The notes beneath the pieces were generated by a model. That model worked only from the letters and a program-made list of their open reading frames with translations, made no database searches and was not told the DNA's origin. From positions 434,001 to 498,000 of the forward strand of contig NZ_LT963430.1 of NCBI RefSeq assembly GCF_900199405.1: a stretch of 64,000 nucleotides of DNA, written 5' to 3'. The translations under genes and the position numbers were made by a program. Of the stretch, positions 8,336 to 21,200 are shown one piece after another (positions within the stretch are counted from its first letter, which is position 1; every line of letters starts with the position of its first letter). The DNA is from Beduinella massiliensis (GTDB lineage: Bacteria; Bacillota; Clostridia; Christensenellales; Aristaeellaceae).

Positions 8336-9052
8336 ATGGTAGACAACAAGATTACAAAGGCGCGCGTGAAGCACCACTTCACGTACAGCGCCTGGAAGTA
8401 CGTGCTGCTCATCGCCCTGAGCATCATCGCCTGGGATCTCATTTACAACATGACCGCGTACCGGCCCCCGGCGGACAAGAAGATCGACATGTACGTCGTG
8501 CGTGCCGGCGCGGACCTGGACGCCTTTGAGGCTGCGGAAATGCCCGCTCTGCAGGAGGCCTTCCCCGACATGGAGGCGCTCAACTTTATGCTCATCGCCA
8601 TGGGCACACAGGACGACTACAACGTCACCATGCAGTTTACGACCTACGTCGCGGCGCAGCAGGGCGACCTGTTCCTGCTGCCCTACACGCGCGCGACGAC
8701 CCTGGGCTACGCGGAGAACGACGGGCTCTTCCTGTCGCTTCAGGAGTACATCGACAGCGGCGCCATCGACGTGAAGGACATCAATCTGGAGGGCGGCAAG
8801 CTCCCCGACGGCGCGGCGGGCCGCGTGGTCTGCATGATCCCGGCGGATACGCTGTACGGGCTGCTGGACTACAACATCGATCCGGACGGACTGGTCCTGG
8901 CGGTCCCGGCTTATTCCGGGAACCCGGAGGGCGCAGTCAGGATGATCGACTGGTTTATCGAGCGTTTCTCTACCGAGAAGCCGGAATGGTACGATACCTA
9001 CAAGGATAACCAGCGGGAACAGGCCACACAGGGCGCTCAACTTTTTCAATAA
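8336..9052 (+). CDS. Unknown membrane-anchored extracytoplasmic protein
   Basis: I do not recognise this 238-residue protein. A single membrane segment at about residues 19-38 (YVLLIALSIIAWDLIYNM) follows a basic cytoplasmic tail, so the rest is probably outside. That part (DMYVVRAGADLDAFEAAEMP, then an alternating alpha/beta pattern) recalls a fragment of a periplasmic-binding-like fold, but too little matches for an assignment. The ATG at 8336 is chosen because AAAGGAG lies eight bases upstream; an earlier in-frame start at 8231 would fall inside the lysS terminator. It is flanked by terminators and seems to be a single-gene unit. Confidence 0.65.
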   Translation: MVDNKITKARVKHHFTYSAWKYVLLIALSIIAWDLIYNMTAYRPPADKKIDMYVVRAGADLDAFEAAEMPALQEAFPDMEALNFMLIAMGTQDDYNVTMQFTTYVAAQQGDLFLLPYTRATTLGYAENDGLFLSLQEYIDSGAIDVKDINLEGGKLPDGAAGRVVCMIPADTLYGLLDYNIDPDGLVLAVPAYSGNPEGAVRMIDWFIERFSTEKPEWYDTYKDNQREQATQGAQLFQ

Positions 9053-9083
9053 AACGGAAAAAACGGGCCCTCAAGCATCTTTT

Positions 9084-9118
9084 GTGCGCAGAAACGCGGA
9101 TTTCTGCGCACTTTTTTT
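9084..9118 (+). terminator. Strong terminator before the rrn operon
   Basis: GTGCGCAGAAA and TTTCTGCGCAC form a perfect 11-bp stem around CGCGGA, followed by seven T residues. Confidence 0.9.
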
Positions 9119-9280
9119 CTTTGCTGAATGTACGGATTTTCCTCGCTGTTTGTGGAATTTGGAGCGAAGGTGGAATGAAAACAGGGCGGTTTCGCGAATG
9201 GGAATGGGATGTTACGAATGAAATGTTCGGGTTTGCGCGAAGAGATGCCTCGCGGCGCTCAAAAAACTTTTCAAAAAGCG

Positions 9281-9309
9281 TTGACAAAGGGAGAGGAGTT
9301 TGGTATACT
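9281..9309 (+). promoter_or_regulatory. rrn operon promoter
   Basis: TTGACA (9281-9286) and TATACT (9304-9309) are 17 bases apart in an A/T-rich setting, with AAAAAA and TTTTCAAAAA just upstream that could act as an UP element. Transcription should begin near 9316. Confidence 0.85.
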
Positions 9310-9315
9310 AATCAA

Positions 9316-9490
9316 GCTGTCAGCGAGCGAGTGAAAAACTTCTCGCAAGCTGCACAGAAACGATCCTTGAAAACGATACAGAATAGAGAAAAGAAACGCA
9401 AACGCAAGGAAAAGACAGTTAATTCTGAGAAGAGTTTTGAATCTTTTGTGAGCCGGTGCAAACCGGAACACCAAGAGGAGATAAAGGATT
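9316..9490 (+). other. rrn leader with boxA-like element
   Basis: The 175-base leader is A-rich and holds no gene. GATCCTTGAAAAC at about 9361-9373 resembles the boxA/processing element repeated before the 23S gene (ACCTTGAAAAC at 11401). An open frame through this stretch (9082-9492) is a chance product of low stop density. Confidence 0.55.
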
Positions 9491-11021
<1,531 letters not shown>

Positions 11022-11212
11022 GGGAGAAAGCGAGGATGGAAACATCCGAGCTCATCTTTAGGTCGAAGAAGCACAGGAGACTGTGTGGAAGAAGAAAACA
11101 GTGTAAAGCACTGAAGACGCGAGAGCGTCAAAGAAGAGACTGTCGGTTGCGGATGCGGAGAAATCTCTAAGCTGTATCGTTTTCAGGGATTGTTTCTTGT
11201 CGGAAGAGATAT

Positions 11213-11288
11213 GGGGGTTTAGCTCAGCTGGGAGAGCGCCTGCCTTGCAAGCAGGAGGTCAGCGGTTCGATCCCGCTAATCTCCACCA
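11213..11288 (+). tRNA. tRNA-Ala (TGC)
   Basis: A 76-base cloverleaf with GGGGGTT/AATCTCC acceptor arms (two G-T pairs), anticodon stem CCTGC/GCAGG around CTTGCAA (anticodon TGC), T-loop GTTCGATC and encoded CCA. It lies in the 16S-23S spacer ahead of tRNA-Ile. Confidence 0.95.
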
Positions 11289-11298
11289 ATTTTTATAT

Positions 11299-11375
11299 GG
11301 GCTGATAGCTCAGTTGGTTAGAGCACTCGCCTGATAAGCGAGAGGTCGGTGGTTCGAGTCCACTTCAGCCCACCA
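11299..11375 (+). tRNA. tRNA-Ile (GAT)
   Basis: A 77-base cloverleaf with GGGCTGA/TCAGCCC acceptor arms, anticodon loop CTGATAA (anticodon GAT), T-loop GTTCGAGTC and encoded CCA, ten bases after tRNA-Ala. Confidence 0.96.
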
Positions 11376-11400
11376 TCCACACTGACAGTGTGGTATTTGC

Positions 11401-11416
11401 ACCTTGAAAACTGCAC
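11401..11416 (+). other. 23S precursor processing stem, 5' arm (with boxA-like core)
   Basis: ACCTTGAAAACTGCAC is the exact reverse complement of GTGCAGTTTTCAAGGT at 14534-14549, just after the 23S gene. The two arms should pair in the precursor and bring the ends of 23S together for RNase III-type cleavage. The 5' arm also matches the CCTTGAAAAC element common before 23S genes in Bacillota. Confidence 0.75.
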
Positions 11417-11515
11417 AACCAGATGGAAAACATCTTGTGAAGAAAACAACCAGTTGCGAAACAATTTTGCAGTTGGTCTCAGGAAAGATTCTCAGCATAC
11501 GAGAGTATGAAAGAC

Positions 11516-14416
<2,901 letters not shown>

Positions 14417-14567
14417 TAAGAAGCGGCTGGAAAGAGCCGCGAGAGAATCTTAGAAGAGGCCAACGTAAAAGAGCGTACGAGAGTACGGAAAAGCGAGATT
14501 GGTTGAAGAGCGCAGGATGTTGGAAGGCTGGGTGTGCAGTTTTCAAGGTACGAAGACCTTGAGAGAT

Positions 14568-14685
14568 TTCCGGTGGCAATGGCGAAGGGGATCCACCTGT
14601 TCCCATACCGAACACAGAAGTTAAGCCCTTATGCGCCGATGGTACTTGGCTGGTGACGGCCCGGGAGAGTAGGTCGCTGCCGGAT
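14568..14685 (+). rRNA. rrf: 5S ribosomal RNA
   Basis: The terminal stem TCCGGTGGC/GCTGCCGGA closes a 118-base unit containing CCCATACCGAACACAGAAGT and GGGAGAGTAGGTCGC, both typical of 5S. It lies 151 bases after 23S. Confidence 0.93.
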
Positions 14686-14692
14686 TCCATTC

Positions 14693-14724
14693 AAAAAAGA
14701 GAGTCGAAAGTGGCTCTCTTTTTT
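14693..14724 (+). terminator. rrn operon terminator
   Basis: AAAAAAGAGAG and CTCTCTTTTTT arms extend by a C-G and a T-G pair to a 13-bp stem, ending in a T-run seven bases after 5S. Confidence 0.88.
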
Positions 14725-14818
14725 GTCGTTTTGGGAAGTTCGCGCGCGAATGGAGCGGCGCAGCGCGAATGCAGCGCATGCGAGCGGGCACGGCCCGCAT
14801 TTTGCGCACTGTGCGGGA

Positions 14819-14847
14819 TTGGCAGGGAACGCCTGAGACTGTATAAT
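14819..14847 (+). promoter_or_regulatory. SigA promoter of the PHP gene pair
   Basis: TTGGCA (14819-14824) and a perfect TATAAT (14842-14847) are 17 bases apart; the start codon is 29 bases beyond the -10. Confidence 0.7.
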
Positions 14848-14876
14848 GACAGCAGCAAAAGGAAAGGGGAGGGAAC

Positions 14877-15341
14877 ATGCAAAAGACCCTTCTTGAGATC
14901 ACCCAGGCGCTCCTGCCCGAACAGAGCAGGAGCACGACGTATTACCCCTTTATGGTAGGAGCGGGCTGCGAGGCGCTGCGCATCCGCTTTTCCTACGCGC
15001 CCAAAGCACTTGCGGATGAGGCAGCCGCGGACGCGATCATCGACGAGGGCTTTCAGCGCTACGTGCTGCCGGAGGATCGGGCGGCGCTGAACTCGCTTCG
15101 CCGGGAGGTTAAACCTCTGGTAAATCTGGTGACGCTCAGCCTCGATGCGCCGGACGGATACCGCGGCGCCGCGCACCGGCACGATCCCGAGCAGGAACAC
15201 GTCGTCCGCGCGGCGGACAGCTCCTACGGCTTTGCCGACGGGCCGATGCTTCCGGGTGCGTGGCGCGTGGGCGTCAGCGCGCACGCCGTCATCACGCGCC
15301 CCTGCACGGTTCGCCTGACGGTCGAGGAGGAACGGCTATGA
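14877..15341 (+). CDS. Unknown partner of a PHP-domain metallohydrolase
   Basis: The 154-residue protein has no signal peptide and appears to be a beta-rich accessory domain (TYYPFMVGAGCEALRIRFSY near the N-terminus; WRVGVSAHAVITRPCTVRLT at the C-terminus). Its last codon overlaps the start of the next gene (ATGA), so the two are translationally coupled. Larger CehA/McbA-family proteins carry an N-terminal beta-rich domain before the PHP domain; I infer that this gene is the separated equivalent. It has its own promoter and an AAAGGGGAGG site. Confidence 0.6.
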   Translation: MQKTLLEITQALLPEQSRSTTYYPFMVGAGCEALRIRFSYAPKALADEAAADAIIDEGFQRYVLPEDRAALNSLRREVKPLVNLVTLSLDAPDGYRGAAHRHDPEQEHVVRAADSSYGFADGPMLPGAWRVGVSAHAVITRPCTVRLTVEEERL

Positions 15342-16300
15342 GCAGAATTTGTGCCGAGCTGCACTGTCACACCCTGCATTCCGACGCCCTGTTCACGCCC
15401 GAGGAGCTGGCGGAGGCGGCGCGGGATAATCAGATCGACCTGATCGCCCTCACGGATCACAACACCCTGTCGGGTTACGCGCAGATGGAGCAGACGGGCC
15501 TTCCCTTTATCCATGGCATCGAATGGACGACGTTTTACGGGCATATGCTGGTGCTGGGCGCGCGCGCGTTCGTGGACTGGCGGGATGCGGAGATGGACAA
15601 CATCGACGAAAAGATCGCCCAGGTGCGCGCGCAGGACGGGCTCGTGGGGATCGCGCATCCCTTCGCGCCCGGCAGCCCCATGTGTACGGGCTGCTATTGG
15701 GATTTTCGCGTCCGCGACTGGAGCCGGGTGAACTACATAGAGGTCTGGAACGAGGATTTCCCGCCGCTCGCGCCGCACAACCGGCGTGCCGTAGCCCTGT
15801 GGTGCTCCCTGCTCGATCAGGGCTACCATATCGCGCCGACGTATGGGCGCGACTGGCATCGCGAGACCTTCTCGCCCGTGCCGCGCGGCTGCACCTACCT
15901 GGAGGCCGAGGCCGCGGACGAGGCATCCGCGCTTTCAGCGATTGCGGGCGGACGGACGCTGCTTTCCCTGGGGCCGGACGTGCGCTGGAGCCTGCTGGGG
16001 GAGGACGGCATCTACGCGCCCGGCGATACCGCGAAGCCCGGCGCCTATGCGTGCCGGTTTGAGATCGACGGAGAGCGGCGGCGCAGCCGGTGGGAACGCT
16101 TCGGCATCCGCGCAAAGGAAGCGGTGCTGCTGGGGCGGCAAGGGCGCGTGCTCGCCCGGGCGGCTGCGCCGTCTGGAACGATGGACGTCCGATTGGAGGA
16201 CACACCCTTCGTGCGTCTGGAAATCCGGGGCGAGGCCTGCGGGCGGGAGAGCGTGCTGGCGCTGTCCGCTCCGGTGTATGTCGCGGAGAAAGAAGGGTGA
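15338..16300 (+). CDS. CehA/McbA-family PHP-domain metallohydrolase
   Basis: The 320-residue protein begins with ELHCHTLHSDALFTPEEL (residues 7-24) and has LIALTDHNTLSGY (about 38-50), GIEWTTFYGHML (about 65-76) and GIAHPF (about 107-112), the metal-binding motifs of the PHP superfamily. These proteins are phosphoesterases or hydrolases binding two or three metals; CehA and McbA hydrolyse carbaryl, but most members have unknown substrates. A conserved YGRDWH (about 169-174) supplies another likely metal ligand. No signal peptide is present. The start is set by overlap with the previous stop codon. Confidence 0.8.
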   Translation: MSRICAELHCHTLHSDALFTPEELAEAARDNQIDLIALTDHNTLSGYAQMEQTGLPFIHGIEWTTFYGHMLVLGARAFVDWRDAEMDNIDEKIAQVRAQDGLVGIAHPFAPGSPMCTGCYWDFRVRDWSRVNYIEVWNEDFPPLAPHNRRAVALWCSLLDQGYHIAPTYGRDWHRETFSPVPRGCTYLEAEAADEASALSAIAGGRTLLSLGPDVRWSLLGEDGIYAPGDTAKPGAYACRFEIDGERRRSRWERFGIRAKEAVLLGRQGRVLARAAAPSGTMDVRLEDTPFVRLEIRGEACGRESVLALSAPVYVAEKEG

Positions 16301-16466
16301 CCCAGGCGGAAAACGGACAAAATTGTCGAAAAATATTTGAATAGACTGGTAAAACGGGAGGTATTTGGAACGAAAGCAGCGAATAGAGGATGACAGAATG
16401 GATGCGTTTGACATTTATCAGACGCGGCCAGCGGCCGACGCAACACAGACGGGAGGGAACACCAAC

Positions 16467-17255
16467 ATGACAATGGATCGGGAGCGCATTTTGAAACTGA
16501 TCGAAGAGGACGCTCTGGAACTCTACGGTCAACCGAAATGGACGTTCGGCAAGAACACCTGCAACACGTACGAGGTATTCGCGGAGAAGATCCGTCAGCC
16601 GAATGGGGAAAGTGTTCCCGCTCGGGAGCTCATCGACGCGGTGGAGGCCGACGAGGAGCTGACCCGCCTCTTCTATGCCTGGTTCATGGAGCGCGCGATG
16701 CAGACCGCCGTGCGCCTCACCGCGGAGACGGACAGCAACGTCACCCTTTCCATCAACGTGCTGGCGGCGCAGGCGAACGAGCCCGGCTTCTTCGATCAGG
16801 TGCTCGCCACCATGGAGAAGACGAAGATGCGCCCCTACAAGCTGCAATTCGAGCTGAGCGAAGCCCAGGGCCTGACGCGCGTGGGCATCGAGAACATCAA
16901 CCGTCTGCACGACGAGCAGGGGATCTCCATGCTGCTGGGCAACTTCGGCACCGGCCATTCCAACATCGACCTGCTGCGCGAGGTGCACTTTGACGGGCTG
17001 GAGCTCGACCGCTCCTTCGCCTCCGGCGTGCCGGACGACGAGCAGACCTGTAAGCTGCTGGTCGCGGTGGCGCACTTTGCCGATACGCTCGACCTGTTCG
17101 TCTGCGCCAAAGGCATCGAAACAGACGACCAGATGGAGTTCTTCGAGCAGCTGAACTTCCTCAAGGGGCAGGGCTACATGATCGGGCCGCCCATGCCCAT
17201 GGACGAGCTGCGCGATTACATTAAGATGTACGCCAAGAAACGCTCGCACGAGTGA
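16467..17255 (+). CDS. EAL-domain-like protein with degenerate catalytic residues
   Basis: The 262-residue protein follows the EAL fold end to end, but key positions differ from active c-di-GMP phosphodiesterases. The EAL signature is replaced by YEVFAEKIR (about 35-43); the metal-binding DDFGTG is NFGTG in LLGNFGTGHSNIDLL (about 146-160); KIDRSF is ELDRSF (about 169-174); AEGVE is AKGIE near 203. The ELTES-like ELSEAQ (129-134) and the end motif QGYMIGPPMP are kept. I infer that it cannot hydrolyse c-di-GMP and acts, if at all, as a binding or protein-interaction module. ATG at 16467 has a GGGAGGG site; an in-frame ATG at 16398 would add 23 residues. Confidence 0.8.
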   Translation: MTMDRERILKLIEEDALELYGQPKWTFGKNTCNTYEVFAEKIRQPNGESVPARELIDAVEADEELTRLFYAWFMERAMQTAVRLTAETDSNVTLSINVLAAQANEPGFFDQVLATMEKTKMRPYKLQFELSEAQGLTRVGIENINRLHDEQGISMLLGNFGTGHSNIDLLREVHFDGLELDRSFASGVPDDEQTCKLLVAVAHFADTLDLFVCAKGIETDDQMEFFEQLNFLKGQGYMIGPPMPMDELRDYIKMYAKKRSHE

Positions 17256-17274
17256 GCGAAAGGATACAATCGGA

Positions 17275-17323
17275 GAGGCGGCGCTTCCTGCGTGACGGCA
17301 GGAAGCGCCGCCTCCCTCTTTTT
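17275..17323 (+). terminator. Strong terminator
   Basis: A perfect 17-bp stem (17275-17291 with 17298-17314; core GGCGGCGCTTCCTGC) around GTGACG is followed by CCTCTTTTT, 20 bases after the EAL-like gene. Confidence 0.93.
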
Positions 17324-17451
17324 GCCGCCGCCTTTAGGCTCGCCGGACAGGCAGAAAAACAAAAAATAAAAACATGAGAAAAACGGAGAAAAAGCCTGAA
17401 ATAGTCCAAAACAAGGCGATTTTTTGAGCACATTGTTTTTGCCGCCTCTGA
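17324..17451. other. Non-coding stretch before the hsp20 control region
   Basis: This stretch is increasingly A/T-rich and holds no ORF, repeat or RNA that I recognise. It separates the EAL-like gene's terminator from the hsp20 operator. Confidence 0.4.
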
Positions 17452-17493
17452 ATTGACCTTCTTTGATCTTAATAAAATTGACTATCTTTGATC
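17452..17493 (+). promoter_or_regulatory. Two tandem CtsR-like operators
   Basis: The CtsR heptad repeat, read on this strand, is TTTGACC-NTN-TTTGACC. Copy 1 is ATTGACC-TTC-TTTGATC (17452-17468) and copy 2 ATTGACT-ATC-TTTGATC (17477-17493). Both keep the three-base spacer with central T, and they repeat at a 25-base interval. Copy 2 contains the -35 hexamer, so binding would block RNA polymerase. Assigning CtsR is inference from the motif. Confidence 0.65.
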
Positions 17494-17506
17494 TTTTGCG
17501 TATAAT
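17478..17506 (+). promoter_or_regulatory. hsp20 promoter
   Basis: TTGACT (17478-17483) and TATAAT (17501-17506) are 17 bases apart and overlap the second CtsR-like box. Confidence 0.8.
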
Positions 17507-17598
17507 AAACTTGTCAAAAGGGAAAGGACATAAAGGGTCCCGGAACTTTGGACGGACCAGACGGGTTAACGAGGCAACATCAAAGGAGGTTTTGCTTT

Positions 17599-18048
17599 AT
17601 GTTCTCCATGATTCCACTTCACAGCAACCGTTCTCTCTCCAGCCGCAGCGCGGTTCCGAGCCTGTGGGACGACCGCTTTTTCAATTCCTTCTTCGACATG
17701 GGCGACATGTTCGGCACTTCCGCGTTCCGCGTGGACGTGAAGGAGGGCAAGGAAGCCTATGAGCTCTCGGCGGAGCTGCCGGGCGTCAAGCAGGATGACA
17801 TCGAGCTGACGGTGGACGACGGCACGCTGACGATTGCCGCCAACATGAACAGCGAACAGAAGGAAGAGCGCGACAACTACGTGTACAGCGAGCGGCGCAC
17901 GGGCAGGTTCCAGCGCAGCTTCAACCTGGCCGGCATCAAAGAAGATGCGATTTCGGCCAAGTACGAGGACGGCGTCCTCAAGCTGACGCTGCCCAAGGTG
18001 ACGCCGCAGGAAACCGTGGCGGAGCCGCGGCGCATCGAAATCAAGTAA
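17599..18048 (+). CDS. hsp20: Small heat-shock protein (Hsp20/alpha-crystallin)
   Basis: Hsp20 proteins are ATP-independent holdases that keep unfolding proteins soluble. The 149-residue protein has a short N-terminal arm, an alpha-crystallin domain from about residue 43 (FRVDVKEGKEAYELSAELPG) to about 140, including the RTGRFQRSFNL and EDGVLKLTLPK motifs, and a short C-terminal tail. The ATG has an AAAGGAGG site ten bases upstream. It has its own promoter and heat-shock-type operators. Confidence 0.94.
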   Translation: MFSMIPLHSNRSLSSRSAVPSLWDDRFFNSFFDMGDMFGTSAFRVDVKEGKEAYELSAELPGVKQDDIELTVDDGTLTIAANMNSEQKEERDNYVYSERRTGRFQRSFNLAGIKEDAISAKYEDGVLKLTLPKVTPQETVAEPRRIEIK

Positions 18049-18066
18049 ATCCCCCTCCCTTTATTC

Positions 18067-18097
18067 CCCCCCAAAGGGCATTGCCCCGCGGGGGTTT
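18067..18097 (+). terminator. Possible weak terminator after hsp20
   Basis: A run of C residues (18066-18072) can pair with GGGGG (18090-18094) ahead of TTTT. The loop contains a competing CCCCGCGGGG palindrome, so the structure is ambiguous. Confidence 0.3.
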
Positions 18098-18294
18098 TGT
18101 CGTTTTCCCCTTCGGCGGAAGGCTTGCGCGCGCACATATTTCAAGGCATGGGCGCTATACTGGGTAGAAAAGGGACGAAAAAATGCTGAAGGACGGCTTG
18201 CGCGCGGCAGGAGTTTTCGCGCGCGCCGCAGAATAGTAGAAAGGTTACCCTATTTGACGGGCATTTTTGGAGTGCCCTTCGACTGCGAAATGGA

Positions 18295-21200
18295 GTGGCT
18301 CGGTTGACACCCGAATTGGAACAGCTAAAACGCATGACGCCTCAGGAAGAGTTCGAGGCGGGCATGGCGATATACAGGCGCGGCGCGGTGCGCCCCCTCG
18401 AGGAGCAGCGCGACGGCCTGCGCTACGTCGTGGACGGGGAGCCGCGCCGCATGGTGCGCGTGGGCATCGGCCAGCGGCTTTCCGGCAAGTGCAGCTGCGA
18501 GACGTTCGAGGGCACACACCGCCCCTGCCGCCACGTGGTGGCGGCGATGCTGCTGGCGCACGGCTCGGGCACGGTGGAGGAGGCGCGCAGGCGGCGCGCG
18601 CGCCAGGCGGCGGACGAGCTGATGAGCGCGATGGAGCCCGCGCTGCCGATGGATTCCCCCATCCAGATCGAATGGACGTTGCAGGTGATCGGCGAGGCCC
18701 AGACGGGCGAACGGCTGCGCCTTGCGATGCGCGTGGGACAGGACAGGCTTTACGTCGTGCGCAGCATCGCGCAGTTTCTAAAGGCGATCGAGGAAAAGAC
18801 GACGCTCGTCTTCGGCAAGGGGTTTACCTATCAGCCCACGTGGATGACGTTTGAGCGCGTGGACGCGCTGATGCTGCGCGTCCTGGACGAGGTGGAATAC
18901 ATCCAGCGCATGGCCGGGACAGCCCCGGTCAAGCCCGACGAGGCGAAGTACATGCTGCTGCCGGACGCGCACGCCGTACGGCTGCTGCGGCTGCTGCTGG
19001 CGCGCCCCTTCCGCCTGGCGGTGGGCGACCGGCTGCTTTCGCTGCCGCACGTGGTGCAGGGGCCGGTACAGCTGCACTTCGGCGCGCAGGCCTCCGGGCG
19101 GGAGCTGCAGGTGACGGCAGACATGTCCCCCGCGCTTCGGGCGCTGACGTCGGGCTGCGAGTTCGTGCTCTGCGACGGAGAGGTGCTTCAGCCCCCGGCG
19201 GAGCAGCGCGAGGTGCTGCGCGTGCTGCTCCGGAACGCGCAGCGCGGTCAGGCGGCTTTCCGCTTCGAGGCGGGCGCGGTGGAGCGCGTGATCTCCGAGC
19301 TGCTGCCAAGGCTCGCGCGCGCGGGAGACGTGGCGCTGGACGGCGCGCTGGCGGAGCGCATCGTGCGCCGCCCGCTGCAGGCGCGCGTCTACCTCGACCG
19401 GGAGGGGCGCGCGGTAACGGCGCGCACGGTCTTCGCGTATGGCGACGAGGAAATCGATCCCTTTGCCGCGGAGATCGCCGCCTCGCAGGGACGCGAGGCG
19501 CCGGGCAGCGGGTCGCGCCTCCTGCTGATGCGCGACGCCCAGGGCGAGCACCGCGTGCTGGACTGCCTGGCGAGCGCCGGATTCCGGGTGCGCGCGGGGC
19601 GCGTGTACCTGGCGGCGACGGAGGCCGTCTACGGCTTTCTGACCGAGGGGCTGGAGGAGCTGCAGCGAAACGCGCAGGTCTTCTGCTCGGAGGACTTCAA
19701 GCGCATGACGCCGCGCAAGCCGCGCTTTGCGGGCGCGCTGCACATGCAGGGCGGCGTGCTGCAGCTGAGGCTGGAGGAGAGCGGCGAGCCCGTGGAGGAG
19801 CTGCTGCTGATCTTGCAGGCGCTGCGGGACCGCAAGCGCTACTTCCACCTCAAGGACGGCACGTTCCTGGACCTGAGCGGCCTGGACGAGTGGTTCGAGC
19901 TGGCGGACACGGTGGCCGACAGCAGCGTGACCGACGTGCCGGACAACGAGGGCTATCACGCGAGCACGGTGGACATGGCCGCGTATCGCGCGGCGTACCT
20001 GACGAGCCTGCTGGACGGCGGCAAGCTGCCCATCGCGGTGGACGAATCGGTGCGCGAGGTGACCGAGCAGCTGAGCGCGAAGGGCGATCCCTGCCCGGAG
20101 CCGCTGTCGCAGGTGCTGCGGCCCTATCAGCTTCGCGGCTTTGCCTGGATGCAGGCGCTGCACCGGCTGCACATGGGCGGCATCCTCGCGGACGACATGG
20201 GCCTGGGCAAGACGCTGCAGGTGATCGCGCTGTTCATGTGGGCGAGCGAAAAGAAGGACGGCCGCGCCTCCATCGTGGTCGCGCCGACGTCCCTGGTGTA
20301 CAACTGGCAGGCGGAGCTCGTGCGCTTTGCGCCGGGGCTTCGCGTGCTGATCGCCGAGGGCGGGCAGGCCGCGCGTCAGGAGCAGATTCGCCGCCTGCGG
20401 GAGGACGGGAACGTGGACGTGTTCATCACCTCCTACCCCCTGATCCGCCGGGACATCGCGCTGCTATCGGGCATTCCCTTCCGCTTCGCGGTGCTGGACG
20501 AGGCGCAGCACATCAAGAACGCCATGTCCGTGGGCGCGGCGGCGGTGAAGCAGCTGACGGCGGACACGCGCCTGGCGCTCACGGGCACGCCCATGGAGAA
20601 CCATCCGGGCGAGCTGTGGTCGCTGTTCGACTTCGTGCTGCCGGGCTATCTGATGAGCTACGCGCAGTTCATGCACAGGCATGGGGAGGGGCAGAACAGC
20701 GAGGCGCTGCGCCAGCGCATCCGCCCGTTCCTGCTGCGCAGGCTCAAGGGCGACGTGCTGCGCGAGCTGCCGGAGAAGATGGAGACCCAGCTGCTGGCCG
20801 ACATGACCGAGGAGCAGCGAAGGGTCTATCAGGCGTCGCTGCTGCGGCTGCGCGGGCACGTGGACGACCTGCTGCGCGTAAAGGGCGTGCAGCGCGGGCG
20901 CGTGGAGGTGCTGGCGGCGATCACGGAGCTGCGGCAGATCTGCTGCCATCCGGCGCTGTGCCTGCCGGACTACTCCGCGTCGAGCGGCAAGCTGGACATG
21001 CTGCTGGACGTGCTGCCCGGCGCGCTGGAGGCGGGGCACCGCGCGCTGGTGTTCTCGCAGTTCACGCGCATGCTGCGCATCCTGCAGCGCAGGCTGGAGG
21101 CGGCGGGCATCACCTGCCTGTACCTGGACGGCGAGACGCCGCCCAAGAAGCGCATGGCGCTGGTAAACCAGTTCAACGCGGGCGAGGGCCAGGTCTTCCT

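Noticed and set aside
7127-9049. A 640-codon minus-strand frame across lysS and the following gene
   Set aside because: Antisense to two well-supported genes and crosses the lysS terminator.
11310-11498. Minus-strand frame containing VDSNHRPLAYQASALTN
   Set aside because: It is antisense to tRNA-Ile, a well-known false protein in databases.
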